Under the pieces are notes generated by a model. The model did no database searches. It was not told the DNA's origin and saw only the letters and a list, made by a program, of their open reading frames with translations. A stretch of DNA of 64,000 bases from Porphyromonas sp. oral taxon 278 str. W7784 (GTDB taxonomy: Bacteria; Bacteroidota; Bacteroidia; Bacteroidales; Porphyromonadaceae): positions 1-64,000 of the forward strand of contig NZ_KI259225.1 of assembly GCF_000467855.2 (NCBI RefSeq), read 5' to 3'. Positions 1 through 8,066 of this stretch are shown in pieces. Both the position numbers and the translations under genes were made by a program. How positions within the stretch are numbered: position 1 is the first letter of the stretch; each line of letters begins with the position of its first letter.

Positions 1-1
1 T

Positions 2-256
2 GCAAGCTCAGAAGAGGAAAGGTTGCAAGCTATCCCTAAAAAACTCAGCGTTCAAAAGCGAGAGCAACTAATCTTGGCTTATTGTGGTGATGTCTGGAGA
101 ACAGTCCAGGATATAACAATCTATTTAGGGCGCAAGAAAGATTACCTGCGTAACAAGGTTCTCCCACAGCTCACGGAGTCTGGTAAATTAGAGATGCGTT
201 TCCCGGACACGCCTAACCACCCCAATCAACAATACAAAGCAAAGAAGCACGAATAG
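2..256 (+). CDS. C-terminal fragment of a winged-helix protein (cut by window edge)
   Basis: The reading frame is open from base 2, so this is the end of a gene that starts outside the window; the TTG at 23 is only an internal codon. About 85 residues are visible. The piece reads as a small winged-helix domain: a helix around LSVQKREQLILAYC, a second helix WRTVQDITIYLG, a recognition-like helix YLRNKVLPQL and a wing ending in NQQYKAK. Similar tails close many Bacteroidota ATP-binding (AlbA_2/divergent AAA) and Fic-type regulators, but the diagnostic N-terminal domain is not visible, so the family is left open. It is more A+T-rich than the following operon and could be the end of an accessory gene. 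Confidence 0.6.
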   Translation, partial: ASSEEERLQAIPKKLSVQKREQLILAYCGDVWRTVQDITIYLGRKKDYLRNKVLPQLTESGKLEMRFPDTPNHPNQQYKAKKHE

Positions 257-551
257 TTATATACCCCTTCACTGAATTCACCTTAGAGTCGGCTATTGCC
301 GAACTCTTGGTACAGTAAGGCTATAGATATTGCCTAGGAAGCAAGCTGGAATGCAGAAAGCGAGGGAGGGGGGGGACTTCTTTTCGATGGTGTAGTTGCT
401 GGGGTCGGAGGCTAGGTGTTCTTCGAGGATACGAAGGCGCTCCAGATTACTGAGATGTTTGGACATAGCCGTTTGGGGTGTACCACCCCGCCCTACTGTC
501 AACTTTTTTCAGTATCCCATGAGTACACTCTACCTTGCCGTAGCCGTGTGC
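257..551. other. Intergenic stretch with a possible gene remnant and a G8 run
   Basis: No intact gene is supported here. On the minus strand an ATG at 466 opens a short frame beginning MSKHLSNLERLRILEEHLA, which looks like genuine coding sequence for about 30 residues. It then runs into a run of eight G on the plus strand (368-375), after which the translation loses coding character and stops at 293. This could be the 5' stump of a decayed gene. No terminator for rodA is evident. Confidence 0.3.
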
Positions 552-2027
552 CTAGTGGCCGGTGTACTGCTTGCGACGGGCGTCGATGCCGAGGAAGATG
601 AAGAGGAGGAAGGTGAAGCCCCAGAGTGATGAGCCCCCGTAACTGAAGAAGGGTAAGGGAATACCGATCACGGGGACGAGCCCCAGCACCATCCCGACAT
701 TGATGAAGAGATGGAAGAGGAAGATCGAGGCCACACAATAGCCATAGACCCGCCCGAACTTCGTCACTTGGCGCTCGGCTAGTGCGACGATGCGTAGGAT
801 GAAGATAGCGTAGGCGATGAGGAGGGCAGAGGAGCCGATGAAGCCCGATTCTTCGCCTACGGTGCAGAAGATGAAGTCCGTCTCTTGCTCGGGGACATAG
901 TTCAGCTTGGTCTGCGTCCCCTTGAGGAAGCCCTTCCCCGTCAAGCCCCCCGAGCCGATGGCGATCTTCGACTGGTCGACGTTGTACCCCTTGCCCTTGA
1001 GGTCGCTCTCGATGCCGAGGGCGATCTTGATACGCACCTGCTGGTGAGGCTGGAGAATATCATTGAAGACATAGTTCACCGAGAAGAAGAAGCCCAGCGA
1101 ACCTAGGGCAAAGACTGCCAAGAGAAGATAGCGAAGGAGGTATTCCCTCAGTGCTAGGTAGGCGAAGAAGCCGACGAGGAGGAGGACCAGCGTAAGGGCT
1201 ACATAGACGAGGTTGAAGCTCACGAAGAAGTTCACCACCCCTGCGATGAGGTAGACCCCAGCGACAATGCCCGCCCCGTAGAGGAGGTAGCGCCAGCGGT
1301 TGCGCCAATCATGGGTATAGACGCCGAAGAGAGCTGCGGAGAAGGCGAGGATGGCATTACAGACGAAGAAGAAGTCGGCATCTGTACGCTCCCACCACAG
1401 CGTATCCTCCAGCACGAGCGCCGAGATGAAGTAGACCGCTGCCGAAGCACTTAGCCCCATGAAGAGCCCCGAGAAGCCTTCTCGGTAGAGGGCTAGGAAG
1501 AGGGCAAGGAAGACAAGGGCGGAACCCGTCTCCTGCTGGAGTAGGATCAGCAGGATGGGGAAGAAGATAATCCCAAAGATCTTGAGGTAGCTACGGATGG
1601 AGTCGATCTTGAACTCGTACTGATTGCATAGCCAGGCCAGGGTAAGGGCCGTAGCTACCTTAGCGAACTCTGCCGGCTGTAGGCGCACGGGACCCAGCAC
1701 GAGCCACGAGCGGGAGCCCTTGATATCGGGGGCGATGACGATGGTCACCATCAGCAGGAGCATCATCGCCCCATAGAAGAGCGGTGCCCCCACCTCGTAG
1801 ATATCGGTATTGAGCGAGAGGACAGCGAAGCCGATGAGTACACCGAGCCCGATCCAAAGCAGCTGCATCATTGGACGCCCCCCAGGACTAAGAAGCTCCT
1901 CCGTCTCGAAGTTGTACGACGCCCCGCAGATGGAGAGCCATCCGAAGAAGACAAGGAGCAGATACATCAGGATCGTCACCCAGTCAATGCTCCTGATGAA
2001 GGAGGGGGAGGAAGAGGACTGTCGCAT
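552..2027 (-). CDS. rodA: Rod shape-determining protein RodA (SEDS glycosyltransferase)
   Basis: Integral membrane SEDS protein that polymerises lipid II into glycan strands of the side wall, working with the class B PBP encoded just upstream. The 491 residues are almost entirely hydrophobic segments, starting near residue 17. Conserved SEDS signatures near the C-terminus include PEQETDFIF around residue 380, whose Asp matches the essential Asp of E. coli RodA, then GEESGFIG and the GIPLPFFSYGGSS motif. It is longer than E. coli RodA (370), with the extra length in the middle. It is the last gene of the purH-mre-mrdA-rodA series, 24 bases after mrdA. Confidence 0.95.
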   Translation of the reverse strand: MRQSSSSPSFIRSIDWVTILMYLLLVFFGWLSICGASYNFETEELLSPGGRPMMQLLWIGLGVLIGFAVLSLNTDIYEVGAPLFYGAMMLLLMVTIVIAPDIKGSRSWLVLGPVRLQPAEFAKVATALTLAWLCNQYEFKIDSIRSYLKIFGIIFFPILLILLQQETGSALVFLALFLALYREGFSGLFMGLSASAAVYFISALVLEDTLWWERTDADFFFVCNAILAFSAALFGVYTHDWRNRWRYLLYGAGIVAGVYLIAGVVNFFVSFNLVYVALTLVLLLVGFFAYLALREYLLRYLLLAVFALGSLGFFFSVNYVFNDILQPHQQVRIKIALGIESDLKGKGYNVDQSKIAIGSGGLTGKGFLKGTQTKLNYVPEQETDFIFCTVGEESGFIGSSALLIAYAIFILRIVALAERQVTKFGRVYGYCVASIFLFHLFINVGMVLGLVPVIGIPLPFFSYGGSSLWGFTFLLFIFLGIDARRKQYTGH

Positions 2028-2051
2028 GCGTGAGGCGGCTAGGGCTATGGG

Positions 2052-3911
2052 TTAGATATCATTGATATAGGAGATCGTCCGGTGCTCCATCGAAGAGGCA
2101 ATGGCTTCGCCTGAGCCTGAGAGCTTACCGCCACGCAGGTAGTACTCCATCATCACCCGCCCAATGGGTACGCCGAACTGCGCCCCGAAGCCCCCGTTCT
2201 CGACATAGACCGACACAGCGATCTTGGGCTGGGTGCGTGGGGCGAAGCCGATGAAGGCCGAGTGGTCCTTACCATGGGGATTCTCCGCCGTACCCGTCTT
2301 ACCACAGACTTCGATCTCCCCGGGGGCGAAGTTCGCACCTCGGCATGTACCCCCCGTGACCGCCCCAGCCATACCAGCGACGATGTACTCCCAGTGCTCC
2401 CGAGAGATCCCCGTGGGCTGATGGTTGCGGTACATGGTATCTATGGGCATGCCCTTGATCGAATGGACGACGTGCGGACGGATGTAGTAGCCTCGGTTGG
2501 CGATGAGGGCGGCGAGGTTAGCTATCTGTAGAGGAGTAGCTAGGACTTCCCCCTGTCCGATAGCGATCGAGATGATGGAGCTAGCATTCCAGCGTCCCTT
2601 ATAGACCTTGTCATAGACCCCACTATTCGGGATGTAGCCACGCTTCTCTCCGACGAGGTCGACACCGAGGCGGTAGCCGTAGCCGAGGGAGACGATACGT
2701 TGCTTCCAGTGCTCTAGAGCGACGGCTGCCGAAGGGTAGCGCTTGCGGTCGTCGAGCATGAAGTGTAGGCCCCAGCAGAAGTAGGCATTACACGACGTGG
2801 CAAGGGCAGGGATGAGGGAGATGGGGCTGGGATGGCTGTGGCACTTCGGGCGATTCCCTAGGGGCGGATAGCCGTGGTAGCAGGAGAGCGCCATGGAGGG
2901 ATTGATGGAGCCTTCCTCGAGGAAGATCGCCCCTTGGGCGGGCTTGAAGGTAGAGCCTGGAGGGTAGTTCCCTTGGATCGCACGATTAAGTAGAGGCTTA
3001 CCGAAGGTCTCCTCGAGCATGCGGTGATTCTCCCCCTTACTCTTGCCTGCGAGGAGCTCAGGGTCGTAGTTGGGAGCTGTGACGAGGGCTAGGATCTCAC
3101 CTGTCTCAGGCTCGATGGCGACGATCGCCCCACGCTTGCCCCGCATCATACGCTCGCCTAGCTCCTGCAGACCAGCATCGATGGAGAGGGTGAGGTCTCT
3201 ACCAGCCACGGGGGCTCTGTCATGTGCTCCGGCATCGAGACGCCCCTGGATACGGCCACGGGCATCGCGGTAGAAGATCTCCTCCCCCTTCACGCCTCGG
3301 AGCACCTCCTCATAGGTACGCTCTACGCCACTGCGCCCCACGAAGTCGCCTCGCATGATCGAGCTATCTCGCTGGAGGTCACTGGTGCTTGCCTCAGAGA
3401 GGTAGCCCAGCAGATGGGCAGCATGGTGATAGTTGTACTGACGGATGGTGCGGGAGCGTACAGAGAAGCCTGGGAACTTATACAACTGCTCCTCGAAGCG
3501 CCCTACTTCCTCGGGCTCGAGCTGGGAGAGGAAGACCTGGGGAGTATAGGGATTGTAGCCCCGATTGACTCTTCGGTCACGGACGGCTTCGAGCTTCTGG
3601 ACGATCTCCTCACGGGGAAGGCCCAGCGTCGAGGCCAGTAGTGTGGTGTCGAGCTTGCCCTTAGCCTCATGATTGACGATCATCAGATCATAGATCGGAC
3701 GATTAGCGACTAGGAGCTCGCCCTTGCGGTCGAAGATGACCCCACGAGCAGGTATGGTGGTGAGGATGTAATAGGCATTGTTCTCTGCCCGCTGCTTATA
3801 GTCATTGCTGACGATTTGCAGGGAGAAGAGTCGAGCGATGAAGATACCGACGATGGCGAAGGTGAGCCCGATGATCAGCCAGCGTCTACGGAAGAGCTCG
3901 TCGTTGACCAT
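2052..3911 (-). CDS. mrdA: Penicillin-binding protein 2 (class B transpeptidase)
   Basis: Peptidoglycan DD-transpeptidase of the elongasome, anchored by one N-terminal membrane helix (about residues 11-33) with the catalytic domain in the periplasm. The 619 residues show all three transpeptidase motifs: S320-x-x-K323 in PPGSTFKPA, SCN at 373-375 and KTG at 538-540. The N-terminal [12 protein letters not shown]/pedestal part has RGVIFDRKG, typical of class B PBPs. It lies between mreD (9 bases away) and rodA, the standard elongasome arrangement, so it almost certainly partners RodA. Confidence 0.96.
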   Translation of the reverse strand: MVNDELFRRRWLIIGLTFAIVGIFIARLFSLQIVSNDYKQRAENNAYYILTTIPARGVIFDRKGELLVANRPIYDLMIVNHEAKGKLDTTLLASTLGLPREEIVQKLEAVRDRRVNRGYNPYTPQVFLSQLEPEEVGRFEEQLYKFPGFSVRSRTIRQYNYHHAAHLLGYLSEASTSDLQRDSSIMRGDFVGRSGVERTYEEVLRGVKGEEIFYRDARGRIQGRLDAGAHDRAPVAGRDLTLSIDAGLQELGERMMRGKRGAIVAIEPETGEILALVTAPNYDPELLAGKSKGENHRMLEETFGKPLLNRAIQGNYPPGSTFKPAQGAIFLEEGSINPSMALSCYHGYPPLGNRPKCHSHPSPISLIPALATSCNAYFCWGLHFMLDDRKRYPSAAVALEHWKQRIVSLGYGYRLGVDLVGEKRGYIPNSGVYDKVYKGRWNASSIISIAIGQGEVLATPLQIANLAALIANRGYYIRPHVVHSIKGMPIDTMYRNHQPTGISREHWEYIVAGMAGAVTGGTCRGANFAPGEIEVCGKTGTAENPHGKDHSAFIGFAPRTQPKIAVSVYVENGGFGAQFGVPIGRVMMEYYLRGGKLSGSGEAIASSMEHRTISYINDI

Positions 3912-3920
3912 AGGGAGTGA

Positions 3921-4439
3921 TTACTTGGCACGTGCCCCCTCTCCTGTGCCGAAGAAGAAGAGCGTCATCACCGAGAGTACCCAGGAGAAGGCATAGCCTG
4001 TCCCGAAGCTAAGGAGCAGATGCCAGCTCGCTAGCCCCATCCCTGCCTCGAGGCTATAGAGGAGCACATGGTGGATGAGAAGGAGGAGGGTGAGGAGTAG
4101 TACCGCCCGGCCCCGTAGCGTGGGGAAGAGAGGCAGGAGATGCTCGGGGGTATTCTTCTCCGTCAGTAGGTACAGGATGGGCTGACGCAGGAAGGCCGTC
4201 AGGGTCAGAGCCGAGGCATGCAAGCCTGGCGTCAGGCCGAAGAAGTCGATCAAGAAGCCTAAGACGAAGCCCACGACACAGAGCACACTCCTACTCGTAC
4301 CTACTGGTAGCAGGAGGAGGAGAAAAGGATAGAGATAAGGGGTGGCTACACGGAAGAGGGCGATGGGACTCAAGACCCACACCTGCAGCGCTACGAAGAG
4401 CACTGAGAAGAGAGCAAAGCGCAGATAGGGACTATTCAT
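3921..4439 (-). CDS. mreD: Rod shape-determining protein MreD
   Basis: Small polytopic inner-membrane protein of the elongasome that bridges MreC to the cytoplasmic MreB filaments. The 172 residues form about five hydrophobic segments with few conserved polar residues, so the name rests on topology and position between mreC and mrdA. Its start overlaps the end of mreC by 8 bases, which suggests translational coupling. Confidence 0.85.
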   Translation of the reverse strand: MNSPYLRFALFSVLFVALQVWVLSPIALFRVATPYLYPFLLLLLPVGTSRSVLCVVGFVLGFLIDFFGLTPGLHASALTLTAFLRQPILYLLTEKNTPEHLLPLFPTLRGRAVLLLTLLLLIHHVLLYSLEAGMGLASWHLLLSFGTGYAFSWVLSVMTLFFFGTGEGARAK

Positions 4440-5304
4440 CTTTGGGGCTTATCGAGTCTTCGAGGGCTCGCACCTCCCGTGCGGGCCTTTCTCGGATGAT
4501 GTAGACATAGCGTAGGCTCTGGAAGTCGGTAGCTAGACGCACCTGATAGTTGGCGAAGGTACCTGCACTGCCCTTGACCCGGACGGGGATCGTATCGGAC
4601 ACCGTCCCCACCATCATCCCCTCAGGGAAGAGATAGGAGTAGCCACTCGTGGTGATCGTATCCCCCAGATGGGGCTGGGCATGTGGGGGCACATTGCTCA
4701 GCATCGCATGGTTGGCATTGGGATTGGAGGTGGCGGTGAGTGTCCCGCTTACTTCCTGCCCGAGGAGGGTGCAGGAGAGGCGGATCTTGGGATTGAGCAC
4801 AGGGATCACTAGCGAATAGTGATCGGAGACGGTCATCACCGCCCCCACGACCCCCGAAGCGCTCATCACCCCCATATCGGGCTCGACACCATCCCGGCGT
4901 CCTTTGTTGATCGTATAGTAGATATCGCCTTGGGGAGAGATCCGATTGACCACCCGAGCGATGATCACTGAGGCAGGGTCTACAGGGAGGCTGTCGGTAG
5001 CATGCAGGTGCGGGAGGCGACCATGTGCCTCCGCATCCTGCATCTGCCGAGAGAGGAGCGTATAGGCTGCTCGGAGTCGAGCGTTCTCCCGAAGGAGCTC
5101 TTCGTTCTTAGGTCTGAGGTCGATGTAGCTCCACGCCTCGGTCATCAGTTCGCCTACTCGACCGAAGACAGTACTAGTGGCATACCAACCGAGGCTACGT
5201 GAATAGAGCGTACCATTGAGGAGCGTACCGAGGGCTATCGCCTCCAAAAGGATGAAGACGAACCAGTGCCGATACTTCTGGAGGAACTCTAGGAGCTTAT
5301 CCAC
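4432..5304 (-). CDS. mreC: Rod shape-determining protein MreC
   Basis: Bitopic elongasome protein that binds PBP2 in the periplasm and helps activate it. The 290 residues comprise a membrane helix near residues 11-33, a helical stretch rich in E, L and R (about 60-95) expected to be the dimerising coiled coil, and the two beta-barrel subdomains that follow. Family-typical phrases are INKGRRDGVEPDMGVMS and GVVGAVMTVSDHYSLVIPV. It follows mreB by 24 bases and overlaps mreD. Confidence 0.93.
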   Translation of the reverse strand: MDKLLEFLQKYRHWFVFILLEAIALGTLLNGTLYSRSLGWYATSTVFGRVGELMTEAWSYIDLRPKNEELLRENARLRAAYTLLSRQMQDAEAHGRLPHLHATDSLPVDPASVIIARVVNRISPQGDIYYTINKGRRDGVEPDMGVMSASGVVGAVMTVSDHYSLVIPVLNPKIRLSCTLLGQEVSGTLTATSNPNANHAMLSNVPPHAQPHLGDTITTSGYSYLFPEGMMVGTVSDTIPVRVKGSAGTFANYQVRLATDFQSLRYVYIIRERPAREVRALEDSISPKDE

Positions 5305-5328
5305 GGAGACGAAGCTAGGACGAGAGGC

Positions 5329-6348
5329 TTAGCGGAAGAGGAAGTTGAAGTTATGGACGTTCTTCAGTGCGATACCGGTACCGATAGCGACGGAGTGAAG
5401 AGGGTTCTCAGCGATCTTGAACTGTAGGCCAAAGCGCTCACTGAGACGCTTGTCCAGACCACGCAGGAGTGCACCGCCCCCCGTCAGCACGACGCCGTTA
5501 GCCACGATGTCGGCATAGAGCTCAGGAGGAGTAGCCTCTAGGGTACGTAGGATGGCGCTCTCGATCTTCCCGATCGAATTGTCTAGGCATTCGCAGATCT
5601 CACGATAGTTGACGTCTACCTTGCGGGGCATGGTGTCCATCATGTTCGCACCCCATACCGTGAAGTCAGCAGGAGCATCGTCGAGGTCGGCATATACCGC
5701 TCCTACCTGGATCTTGATCTGCTCGGCGGTACGCTCCCCTACCTTGATCTGATGGCGGTCACGCATATGGTCCATGATGTCCTGGGTGAGCTCGTCGCCA
5801 GCGGTGTCGATCGACTGATCCTCGACGATCCCTCCTAGGGAGATGACAGCGATCTCAGTAGTACCGCCACCTATGTCTACGATCATGTGCCCCTCTGGAG
5901 CGAGCACGTCTATGCCGACACCGATAGCAGCGGCCATGGGTTCGTAGATCATGTAGACGTCACGTCCACCTGCATGCTCATTGGAGTCACGGACAGCTCG
6001 GATCTCCACCTCCGTGCTCCCTGATGGGATACAGACGACCATACGGAGCGAGGGAGTGAACCACCCACGGCGACGGCTGATCATGCGTATCATCCCTCGG
6101 ATCATGTGCTCAGCAGCGTCGAAGTCTGCGATCACGCCTTCCTTCAAGGGACGGATAGTACGGATATTTGCGTTGCCCTTCTCGTACATCTCACGAGCCT
6201 TAGTGCCCACGGCGATCATCTCGCCAGTACGGTTGTCGAAGGCTACTACAGAGGGCTCATCCAGGACGATCTTGTCATCCTTGATGATGATGGTATTGGC
6301 AGTACCCAGGTCCATCGCCAGCTCCTGCCTAAAGGAAAAAAGTCCCAT
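5329..6348 (-). CDS. mreB: Rod shape-determining protein MreB (bacterial actin)
   Basis: Actin-like ATPase that forms membrane-bound filaments and positions the side-wall synthesis machinery. The 339 residues match usual MreB length. Nucleotide-binding motifs are clear: DLGTANTII near the N-terminus (phosphate 1), IVDIGGGTTEIAVISLGG in the middle (phosphate 2) and LTGGGALLRGLD near the C-terminus (adenosine motif). No separate TAnnTTTG promoter is seen in the 27 bases after purH, so transcription probably continues from purH. Confidence 0.97.
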   Translation of the reverse strand: MGLFSFRQELAMDLGTANTIIIKDDKIVLDEPSVVAFDNRTGEMIAVGTKAREMYEKGNANIRTIRPLKEGVIADFDAAEHMIRGMIRMISRRRGWFTPSLRMVVCIPSGSTEVEIRAVRDSNEHAGGRDVYMIYEPMAAAIGVGIDVLAPEGHMIVDIGGGTTEIAVISLGGIVEDQSIDTAGDELTQDIMDHMRDRHQIKVGERTAEQIKIQVGAVYADLDDAPADFTVWGANMMDTMPRKVDVNYREICECLDNSIGKIESAILRTLEATPPELYADIVANGVVLTGGGALLRGLDKRLSERFGLQFKIAENPLHSVAIGTGIALKNVHNFNFLFR

Positions 6349-6375
6349 GCTTATCTTAGTCGTATTGTCTTAATT

Positions 6376-7893
6376 CTAGTGCTTGAAGTGGCGCACACCC
6401 GTCATCACCATCGCTACGCCGAGGCGGTCAGCAGCGGCGATGCTGTCGGCGTCACGTACGGAGCCCCCGGGCTGCGCTATAGCTGTGATCCCGGCCTCAG
6501 CAGCGAGGGTGACACAGTCATCGAAGGGGAAGAAGGCATCACTCGAGAGTACTGCCCCGTGGAGGTCAAAGCCGAAGTGTCGAGCCTTAGCAATGGCTTG
6601 CTGGAGGGCATCGACACGTGAGGTCTGACCGACGCCCGAGGCGATGAGCTGACCATCCTTACTGAGGACGATCGCATTGCTCTTACTGTGCTTGACGAGC
6701 TTCGTCGCGAAGACCAGATCCACGAGCTCCTTATCCGTGGGGGCTACCTTAGTAACGGGCTTCATCTCGGCGGTAGTCTCTACAGCACGGTCGGTCTCCT
6801 GAGCGAGCACCCCACCGAGCATCGATCGGTACGACCAGGTAGCGTGGATAGGCTCGCGCTGGCGCAGTAGGATGCGGTTCTTCTTGCTCTCGAGGATGGG
6901 AAGGGCTTCTGCGGTGAAGTCTGGAGCTATCAGCACCTCGAAGAAGAGCTTATTGATCTCTTCGGCTGTCTCGAGGTCTACGGGGCGATTGGCCACGAGC
7001 ACGCCTCCGAAGGCGGAGACGGGATCACCAGCCAGAGCAGCCTGCCACGCCTCTAGGAGCGTGGGACGAGAAGCACAGCCACAGGCGTTGTTGTGCTTGA
7101 GGATGGCGAACGTAGGCTCTGAGAAGTCCTGGATGAGCGAGACGGCAGCCTCGATGTCCTGGAGGTTGTTGTAGGAGAGTTCCTTGCCGTGTAGCTGCTC
7201 GAAGTAGCGCTCGAGGTCGCCGTAGAAGACACCCTGCTGATGGGGGTTCTCCCCATAGCGTAGGTGCTTAGCGCCATCAGCGGTGAGGCGAAGGGCTGAG
7301 TGCTCTTCCCCATCGAAGTAGCGGAAGATCGCCGAGTCGTAGTGCGAACTGACGGCGAAGGCACGGCAGGCGAAGTGACGACGCTCCTGGAGCGTGGTAC
7401 GTGCCCCACGAGCGGTGAGGATCTCGTGGAGGGTCGAGTAGTCGGCCTGCGAAGGGACGATGACTACATCCTCGAAGTTCTTAGCAGCGCCACGGATGAG
7501 GCTGATACCCCCTATATCGATCTTCTCGATAATGTCTTCTTCGCTAGCACCAGAGGCGACAGTAGCTTCGAAGGGGTATAGGTCCACGATGACTAGATCA
7601 ATAAGTGAGAGACCGTATTCTGCGACCTCCTTCTGGTCTGTTTCGTGGCTACGTCGGGCGAGGATACCCCCTTGGATAGCGGGGTGTAAGGTCTTGACTC
7701 GGCCTCCCAGCATCGAGGGATACTTGGTCAAGTCTTCGACGGCAACGCAAGGGTAGCCCAAGCTCTCGATGAACGCACTAGTTCCGCCGGTCGAGACGAA
7801 TTCCACTCCCTCCTTGTGAAGGAGTGCTAATATCTCTGCTAGTCCGTCCTTGTGGTACACCGAGATGAGTGCCCTACGTATTACCTTCTCCAT
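6376..7893 (-). CDS. purH: Bifunctional purine biosynthesis protein PurH
   Basis: Catalyses the last two steps to IMP: AICAR formyltransferase (C-terminal two thirds) and IMP cyclohydrolase (N-terminal MGS-like domain). The N-terminal part has EFVSTGGTSAFIE and GGRVKTLHP; the transformylase part has the Lys-His pair in KHNNACG and SDAFFPFDD. The frame is open to 7992, but the ATG at 7893 starting MEKVIRRALISVYHKDG matches the family N-terminus, and a promoter element at 7992-7999 would place the mRNA start inside the longer version. The protein is 505 residues. It is the first gene of the series running through mreB to rodA. Confidence 0.96.
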   Translation of the reverse strand: MEKVIRRALISVYHKDGLAEILALLHKEGVEFVSTGGTSAFIESLGYPCVAVEDLTKYPSMLGGRVKTLHPAIQGGILARRSHETDQKEVAEYGLSLIDLVIVDLYPFEATVASGASEEDIIEKIDIGGISLIRGAAKNFEDVVIVPSQADYSTLHEILTARGARTTLQERRHFACRAFAVSSHYDSAIFRYFDGEEHSALRLTADGAKHLRYGENPHQQGVFYGDLERYFEQLHGKELSYNNLQDIEAAVSLIQDFSEPTFAILKHNNACGCASRPTLLEAWQAALAGDPVSAFGGVLVANRPVDLETAEEINKLFFEVLIAPDFTAEALPILESKKNRILLRQREPIHATWSYRSMLGGVLAQETDRAVETTAEMKPVTKVAPTDKELVDLVFATKLVKHSKSNAIVLSKDGQLIASGVGQTSRVDALQQAIAKARHFGFDLHGAVLSSDAFFPFDDCVTLAAEAGITAIAQPGGSVRDADSIAAADRLGVAMVMTGVRHFKH

Positions 7894-7991
7894 GAGTAAC
7901 TCGTGTATAGTCTTTATTGTGATGTAAATAAGAGCCTGCCTAGCTCGGTGAGTCCCTCGGGGAAGCAACCAAGCTAAGCCACTAAGGCACA

Positions 7992-7999
7992 CAAAAATA
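7992..7999 (-). promoter_or_regulatory. TAnnTTTG promoter element for purH
   Basis: On the minus strand the bases read TATTTTTG, matching the Bacteroidota -7 consensus TAnnTTTG. It sits about 99 bases before the purH ATG, so the transcript would have a leader of roughly 90 bases. It supports the shorter purH start at 7893. Confidence 0.55.
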
Positions 8000-8066
8000 A
8001 GCTTTTTCTAGCAGTATCTCTGCACCCGAGGCACTTCGGGGAGCGAGAGACCGGCACATCTGCCTC

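Noticed and set aside
293-502. 69-residue minus-strand frame as an intact gene
   Set aside because: Only the first 30 residues after the ATG at 466 look coding; the rest follows a G8 run and has no family resemblance. Kept only as a possible remnant.
5290-5304. TTATCCACG near the mreC start as a DnaA box
   Set aside because: A single near-match lying inside coding sequence, without a cluster or A+T-rich unwinding region.
7894-7992. N-terminal extension of PurH, or a riboswitch in this leader
   Set aside because: The extension does not match the family and begins at the promoter element. I looked for a purine or ZTP riboswitch in the leader and found no convincing conserved core.
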